Shown one piece after another: positions 58,276 to 64,000 of a stretch of 64,000 bases of DNA. Position 1 is the stretch's first letter, and every line of letters starts with the position of its first letter. Below the pieces are notes generated by a model. It was not told the DNA's origin, made no database searches, and was given only the letters and a program-made list of their open reading frames with translations. Source of the stretch: Lineus longissimus (lineage: Eukaryota; Nemertea; Pilidiophora; Heteronemertea; Lineidae). Made by a program: the position numbers and the translations under genes. The stretch lies in the NCBI RefSeq assembly GCF_910592395.1, contig NC_088323.1:15361501-15425500 (forward strand), given 5' to 3'.

Positions 58276-59990
58276 ACAATCAGCCAGCATTTGCCAGGTT
58301 GGTTTTTTGGAGTTCTCGATTTTCTAAACGCCCTGCTGGTCAAGGCTGAGCGATTGGAAATCTGCCCAGGTACTGTTTCTGAGTTTGCCTATGAATCCCT
58401 TGCCACAGCTGATGAGCTCATCTGCCAAGAGCTTTCTGGTTTGAGGTACCAGTGTCTCGTCTTACACACCAACACAAAAAGTAGAAGCATGCCCACCACG
58501 AAAACGGATGTTGGAAGCTTGCCTGGTAGAGGCTGTACGATGGCAGGCCATTTAGAGCATTGCAACTGCCAAACACATTAGAGCGGTTCAGAAAATAGAG
58601 AGCTTAAGACAATTACAATACATGTACATCAATATCTGCTGTCAATGAGATTCAACAGACAGCACATCCATGCAGATGAGTTTGATGCTGAGTGTCCCTT
58701 ATGCCGGGAGGATCTATTACAAATTCAATTCAAATTCAAAGCAGTTTATTGAGCCAGATGAATACTACATTCATATAGGTTTAGAAAATACAATAAACTG
58801 GTGCGGGATAGAGAGAAGATGCAGAGGAAAGTAAAACAGGCAGGGATCTGTCTTAGGAAATGTACCCTGACCATCAGCGTGCGGAGGTGATGTGACTACC
58901 GGTACAAATGATAACAAAAAAAACAACAAAAAAACGTTAGAGTCTACAGAGAAATCATATAACACTAACAGCAAAATAAATGCGTTATAAAATATGTACA
59001 TGTATATTACAAAAGATGAAACAGTGGAATGGAAGCAGGCACGATGGAAGTTTTAGTTTTGATGGAAAGCTATGTAGAGGCTTCATAAATAAAGTTGGCT
59101 GCTTGGGTTAATGTTTCACCACTAGAATTAAGGATATAGAAGACCTGGCTTAAAATCCCAAGGTACATGCCTTCTACCACTTTCAGTACTTATTACATTC
59201 AACAAAGACAAAAACATTTTGATAAAGACTATGCATCATTTCATTTAGCTAGAAAGCTTAGAATTTCCAGTTTTCTGTCAAATATTTTTACAAAAGTTGC
59301 TCAATGCGACAGTTGACAAAATATTTTCTCCCTGGTTGTGGAACAAAACCTTCAAGATCATTCCCCAACCAACTGATTTTGACACTATTTCTTTGGAAAC
59401 TAAGACCTGCCTGAACATCATGCTTTTTGAAAGACATCAGTGTCCTGTTCAATATTTTGAAATAGCATCAGTCGTAGGATTAATTCTGGGCCTTTAAGTC
59501 CAACTTTCTTCACTCAAACTTTCAGATTGTTTAGCCAGATCTCGGCAAACATGAATGTAGTTATAAAGAATTCCTCAGTCCTGACTTTTAAATCTACATT
59601 TTAGTTTAGTGACATAAGTCGCAGTTCCACCTATCATAAAACCCCGTGTTTTTTCAAGACCCATGTCTTCGCCGTGTGTCAAAAAACCCGGGAAGCACTT
59701 ACACCTATCAGTGGTGTTAGATAATGGTTAATAGCCCCGGCGACAAGTGCGCTGTAGGTAGGGAGCTCTCCTGTGTTTCTTTCCGGTTGGAGGGGAATTT
59801 CGCATGCGCAATACCGAGGCAACTACACCGCGCCATCTGTCACCGGATCTTAGAACTTGCAATTGCCGTGTCTATTCAGATTCCACCTATCAAAAAACCT
59901 GTGTTGAACACGGGTCTAAATTAGCCCCCGATTAGCCCCATCGAGCTCGATGGGGCTACATTGGAGCACATTTTCTAGACATTGGAGCAC
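58276..59990. other. Gene-free stretch between the SINE pair and the INO80C 3' end
   Basis: An open stretch at 58290-58500 (FGVLDFLNALLVKAERLEIC) has no start other than inside the SINE and no recognised domain. 58665-58715 reads HADEFDAECPLCREDLL, like a LINE zinc knuckle, next to AAATTCAATTCAAATTCAAA. A fragment of a retroelement is likely. Confidence 0.35.
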
Positions 59991-60220
59991 ATTTTCTAGA
60001 AATTGATGGTTTAATCCCGCCGGGACAGCTCGCTTCGATGCCGTTTTCGTTGACGACGTCACAACATGAACATTTTCGCAGTCGCGGTAGTTTACATTCA
60101 GCGATTTTATAATAAATCTAATCAAAAATGGAAAATTTGAGCTTTACATTTGTGATCAACAATTAAAAACGGACGTGTTTCCGCAAAGTTGTAAATCACA
60201 TCATAGTATCACTTTAATGT
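59990..60220 (+). repeat. 230-bp direct repeat flanking INO80C exon 5 (left copy)
   Basis: Almost identical to 61447-61680 (AGAAATTGATGGTTTAATCC, GACGTCACAACATGAACATT, GATTTTATAATAAATCTAAT). The last INO80C exon lies between the two copies. Confidence 0.8.
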
Positions 60221-60299
60221 GCACCTTTAACCTGTACCAAGACCTCATGAGCAGTCTTGCAAGGAATATTCTGCTTGTCTGGGAAATGGAACACAAGCA

Positions 60300-60735
60300 A
60301 TGTCTTGTGGCACCGACCGAGCCTGGTTTAAAATGCACCTTTAAAGTTTACAGAGATCTGTTGAGGAGATACATTAGCCTTTATTCTACAGCTCAAGGAA
60401 CGGGAATGTAAGCCTTTTTGAACGTCAACAAACCAACAACAATGTCTTGTGGCACGGACCGAGCCTAGATTTAAAATGCACCTTTAAAGGTTACAGAGAC
60501 CTGTTGAGAAGTTACATTAGCCTTTATTCTACAGCTCAAGGAACGGGAGTGTTAGCCTTCTTGAACGTCAATAAACCAACAACAATGTCTTGCAGCACGA
60601 GGCCTATAGATGTTGCACCTCAACTTTTCCCGAGACCTGTTGAGAAGTTCCTCCTCCTGCATTCTGCTTCTCAAGGAACTGGAGCGTTAGCTTTCCTCAA
60701 CGTCAACAAACCAGCAACGATGTCTTGAGGCAACA
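60300..60735 (-). repeat. Tandem duplication of the end of the INO80C last exon (one real, two decayed copies)
   Basis: The sequence encoding QDIVAGLLTLRKA...PVP-stop is followed on the minus strand by two further copies about 140 bp apart (around 60535-60590 and 60395-60450). They still read QDIVVGLLTFKKANTPVP-stop and a slightly more decayed version. Each copy ends GTTCCTTGAGC and is followed by GAATAAAGGC and a CAACAG acceptor-like tract. Confidence 0.8.
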
Positions 60736-63700
60736 TCCGAATCCTGGTGTATTCATCTGGAGTAGCGTAACGTAGTTTAGTCTGCGGATCTGTGTATTTT
60801 GCCTAGAAAAGGAAAACGGAAGACGTACTAGATGAGACTAACTCTGATGGCTGATATTTCAGTGTAGTGTGATGACGTACCTAAGGACAGACAATAATTC
60901 TTGTCTCATGACCTCATTGCCAATGCACAATGACACATAATGCAATCATGGCACTATGTTATTGCCCCGAATGAGGCTATAGGGAACTGAATGACAAGAA
61001 AGAATCAAAGATCCTCCCATGGAAAAGTTGTCCTTCTGAGAGGTGAACCTACAGCCTCCTGACTCTCTCTCTAGCGTTCGTTCTGCACTTGGAGGTGATT
61101 TTCTCCAAGAACCATTCCTTCGCCAAGGCGGGATTGACTTAAAGGCTAACGCCATTCGTTAAAAAATTTGAATTTGTAATTGAATTTGAAAATTTTCAAT
61201 TGCGTTAATAGATACTAAATATAAATTTTAGCACTGCCTTTCTGTAGACAGATAGACAAATACTATAAATACAAAGTTTCAATAAATTTGTACACATGAT
61301 AACTCCACTACGGCATTGTGTATTAGTGGATTTCTATTTAAAGGTAACTCGTGTCAAATTTCACCATATAATGTTTTAGCTGTTTTTGACAAATGACAAC
61401 GTCACTTTCTCATAAATCGGTAAGGTTTTCGAATCGAAATGCACATTTTCCAGAAATTGATGGTTTAATCCCGCCCGGAAGGCTCGCTTCGATGCCGTTT
61501 TTCGTTGATGACGTCACAACATGAACATTTTCGCGGTCGCGGTGGTTTACATTCAGCGATTTTATAATAAATCTAATCAAAAATGGAAAATTTGAGCTTT
61601 ACATTTGTGATCAACAATTAAAAACGGACGTATTTTTGCAAAGTTGTAAATCACATCATGGTATCACTTTAACTTGACCACAAGTAATTATGAATGGTGT
61701 ACCCCTTTAAGGTATATCTCTCCTACCACTACGCCACTGACCTGAGGCCATATCCAAGAATGAGGATTTAATTTACTTACAGGTAATCCTGTGATGTCTG
61801 AATACTTCTTGGCTGGTTTAAACGAGGGTGGTGCCTCAATGCTACCATCTAGAATAGAATTCAGAATTTATTCAAGAGACTAGGCAAAATGAAACAAAAC
61901 AACAAATCAACACAATTGCTCATTTCTGATATCCAAACAGTAACTGGTAAATGGAAAGTGGGAGAACCTTCCCATTCATTCTGATGTTCAAACAGTGAGT
62001 GGTTAGTGGAAAGCGGGAGAACCTTCCAATTCATGCTGATGTCCAAACAGCAAGTGGTTAGTGGAAAGTGGGAGAACCTTCCCATTCATGCTGATGTCCA
62101 AACAGCAAGTGGTTAGTGGAAAGCGGGAGAACCTTCCCATTCATGCTGATGTCCAAACAGCAAGTGGTTAGTGGAAAGTGGGAGAACCTTCCCATTCATG
62201 CTGATGTCCAAACAGCAAGTGGTTAGTGGAAAGTGGGAGAACCTTCCCATTCACTCTTATGTCCAAACAGTAACTGGTAAATGGAAAGTCGGAGAACCTT
62301 CCCATTTGATTTTGGTAAAGAGTTGGCCTGGAAGTGGGACAAGATCCTACGTTCACTTTGGACTGTATGACATTGACTTTGACCTTAGCTTGTCGACCTC
62401 ACGTGTGTAAGGACCTTTGCGGAGCACTGGAACAAGACAGACAGACAGACAACAGGCCTCAAATTATAGTATGACCTGGCAATTGTCAGAAACCCGCTCT
62501 CCCCATCGAAAAATAGTCCGCAGTCTCTTATCGGGTTAAATACCTACAAAGTGTATCTGTTGGTTGCCATGGTAACTGCCTATCCGCTGCTACGATCTGC
62601 TTAAGGTTTTTCCAAACTCTTGTCTTTTTGTTACCCGCAGCTCCTTTGGTTGAATGCTGAAATTGAAAAGGATTACACCAGTTATGCTGCCCGCCTTGCT
62701 GCAGGTATTGTCAATTTCAAAAATACTTTAAAACAGCATTTCACCATGAAATAGGCATAAGATATTCAACCAAATCTTCAGAGAGTAAAATATTTGATGA
62801 ACTTGTATAAAATTATTTTATTGTTCTATACAACGATGTACGGGTGTTTCAAGTAATCAGAACAGCCACTTCCCAAGGGTTTTGTACATGACGTAGGAGT
62901 GAAACAACCCTCAACCTCAGGATGGGAACATACGTGCCAAGGGAATCTCTACAGGGCCGGGTTCGGATTTAGAGACAGAGGCGGTGAAAATCTGGAAGAT
63001 ACAGTGGAACCTCTCTTAGCGGACACCTCCCTATCAAGGACAACCTCTCTATTAAAGTCACTAGTTTTGGTCCCAAAGTGGTTGTTTCCATTCAATTAGA
63101 CCCGTCTTATCAGGACACCTCTCTATTAAGGACAGCACTTGTCAGTCCCGAGGGTGTCCCTAATAGAGAGGTTTTACTGTAGTTCAATCTGATTGCTTAC
63201 AACAAACTTTGCATCCTTGAACACGGGGATTTTCTCTGTTTCCATGGCAACTGTTTCAGCAGCATTTCCGATATCCTGGCTATCTTGGTCTGGGACTCCA
63301 GAAGGCTGAAATGAAATAAAAAGGTGAGGAGCTGCCTTTTCTTTGTATCGCAATGAAAACTTGGGTAGCTGGTAAAACTTTCACTGCTTAGATTTAGAAC
63401 TATTTACTAACTGAAGCCAACACTAAAACTTTAGTTCTGCAGTGAAAGCAATGACATAATTCGAATCAGATGATGTGATTGGACTGGACTGAGAGGACGT
63501 CACCTCTACTATGAAGCCTTGTCGCTTGCGGGGATGACACAAACACCATAGGAAAAGACAGATGGCCAAGGGTGACTATTTTTTTTTACAGTAGGGCCTA
63601 CACCACCTCATTGTTCGACTATACTGTGAAAACAATCACATGCATGTACTGAAACACAAAGTAAAAATCTGAAATTTCAAAACGGCAGCGGAGTTCATAC

Positions 63701-63838
63701 GCCATGAGTTGCTCTTGTTCATTTTGGGAGTTGGAGAATTTCACCTACAGTCGCACTTTTCTTCTTTTTTGACGACTGAGAGCCTCCACCAGGACTTCCA
63801 GTTCTTTTGGACGGTTTCCTTTTTGGTGTAGACGACAT
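60671..63838 (-). CDS. INO80C: INO80 complex subunit C (Ies6-like, YL1-type C-terminal domain)
   Basis: Five exons on the minus strand, 63838-63749, 63305-63201, 62656-62548, 61848-61781 and 60802-60671, join in frame to 167 aa. The N-terminus is basic and Ser-rich (SQSSKKKKSAT). It is followed by VFKDAKFVHS and a conserved core RVWKNLKQIVAADRQLPWQ. The YL1-type C-terminus reads APPSFKPAKKYSDITGLP, YTDPQTKLRYATPDEYTRIR, MLPQDIVAGLLTLRKA and ends PVP. This matches INO80C over its whole length and domain order. INO80C (yeast Ies6) is a nuclear subunit of the INO80 nucleosome remodeller and binds with Arp5. The start is the first Met of an exon next to a compact upstream region. The last exon is followed by two degenerate copies of its own end, and a minus-strand AATAAA lies at 60528-60523. 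Confidence 0.95.
61447..61680 (+). repeat. 230-bp direct repeat flanking INO80C exon 5 (right copy)
   Basis: Second copy of 59990-60220, with a perfect CRE-like TGACGTCA in the right copy. The preceding stretch 61140-61350 is also related to 54160-54400, so this is part of a larger dispersed family. Confidence 0.75.
61925..62305 (+). repeat. 55-bp tandem repeat in INO80C intron 3, seven copies
   Basis: The unit GTCCAAACAGCAAGTGGTTA, then GTGGAAAGTGGGAGAACC, recurs at 62041, 62096, 62151, 62206 and 62261, with diverged outer units. Confidence 0.9.
63000..63181. mobile_element. 182-bp MITE, family A (copy in INO80C intron 2, at its exon boundary)
   Basis: TACAGTGGAACCTCTC to GAGAGGTTTTACTGTA, with a full-length interior. 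Its right end lies 20 bp from the exon 2 donor of INO80C. Confidence 0.85.
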
Positions 63839-63921
63839 TTTTATCAACGCGAAATGGATGAAAATGTGCAAAATGAATGAAGATTTAGATTTTTGTGCGA
63901 ATTTAATTCCGGAAATACAAT

Positions 63922-63936
63922 GTTGCCATCTGGTGG
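63922..63936 (-). promoter_or_regulatory. CTCF-like site upstream of INO80C
   Basis: On the minus strand CCACCAGATGGCAAC agrees with the CTCF core at 14 of 15 positions, about 85 bp upstream of the INO80C start. An ETS-type TTCCGGAAAT is at 63907-63916. Confidence 0.45.
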
Positions 63937-64000
63937 TAAAGTCTATTATGAGGGAGCATTAATTTTTGTAATAAGATCAGTTTCGCTATTATGCGTGGCT

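Overview
The window is animal nuclear DNA. Genes are split by GT-AG introns with in-phase junctions, non-coding sequence is AT-rich and full of dispersed repeats, MITEs, SINE-like units and LINE 3' ends, and tandem repeats are frequent. A PRDM9 with KRAB-like, SSXRD-like, PR/SET and zinc-finger parts, an INO80C and a VOPP1/WBP1-like protein point to a metazoan. Their divergence from the vertebrate proteins and the repeat content suggest an aquatic invertebrate, but I cannot name a phylum.

Four protein-coding genes can be assembled exon by exon, and in each every junction keeps the reading frame. (1) PRDM9, minus strand, 17193 to 9383, 11 coding exons, 758 aa. Its last exon is an 84-bp coding minisatellite of nine C2H2 fingers that differ almost only at the DNA-contact positions. 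(2) An unrecognised secreted, Cys-rich, probably GPI-anchored protein, minus strand, 34646 to 21269, 5 exons, 266 aa. Its 8.5-kb last intron holds a large inverted repeat. (3) A VOPP1/WBP1-like single-pass membrane protein with PPxY motifs, plus strand, 47073 to 51812, 4 exons, 234 aa. (4) INO80C, a chromatin-remodelling subunit with a YL1-type C-terminus, minus strand, 63838 to 60671, 5 exons, 167 aa. The end of its last exon is duplicated twice just downstream.

Layout: 1-9 kb is intergenic, with 117-bp, 195-bp and 57-bp tandem repeats, MITEs and one 5S-like SINE. 9-17 kb is PRDM9. 18.1-20.2 kb is a nearly perfect 657-bp tandem triplication, each unit with an E2F-type site, lying just upstream of PRDM9. 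21-35 kb is the GPI-type gene, with a LINE fragment and several foldback elements in its introns. 35-47 kb is repeat-rich, with a decayed Harbinger transposase, a head-to-head tRNA-SINE pair and a 67-bp minisatellite. 47-58 kb is the VOPP1-like gene with a possible long 3' UTR containing a repeat that carries CTCF-like and nuclear-receptor DR3-like motifs. 57.8-58.3 kb has two more 5S/tRNA-like SINE copies. 60-64 kb is INO80C.

The genes do not form an operon or an obvious pathway. PRDM9 and INO80C are both nuclear chromatin factors and the other two are membrane-associated. The most notable content is the complete PRDM9 with an apparently fast-evolving finger array next to a recent promoter-side triplication, and a SINE whose head looks like a tRNA A box fused to a 5S rRNA internal promoter.
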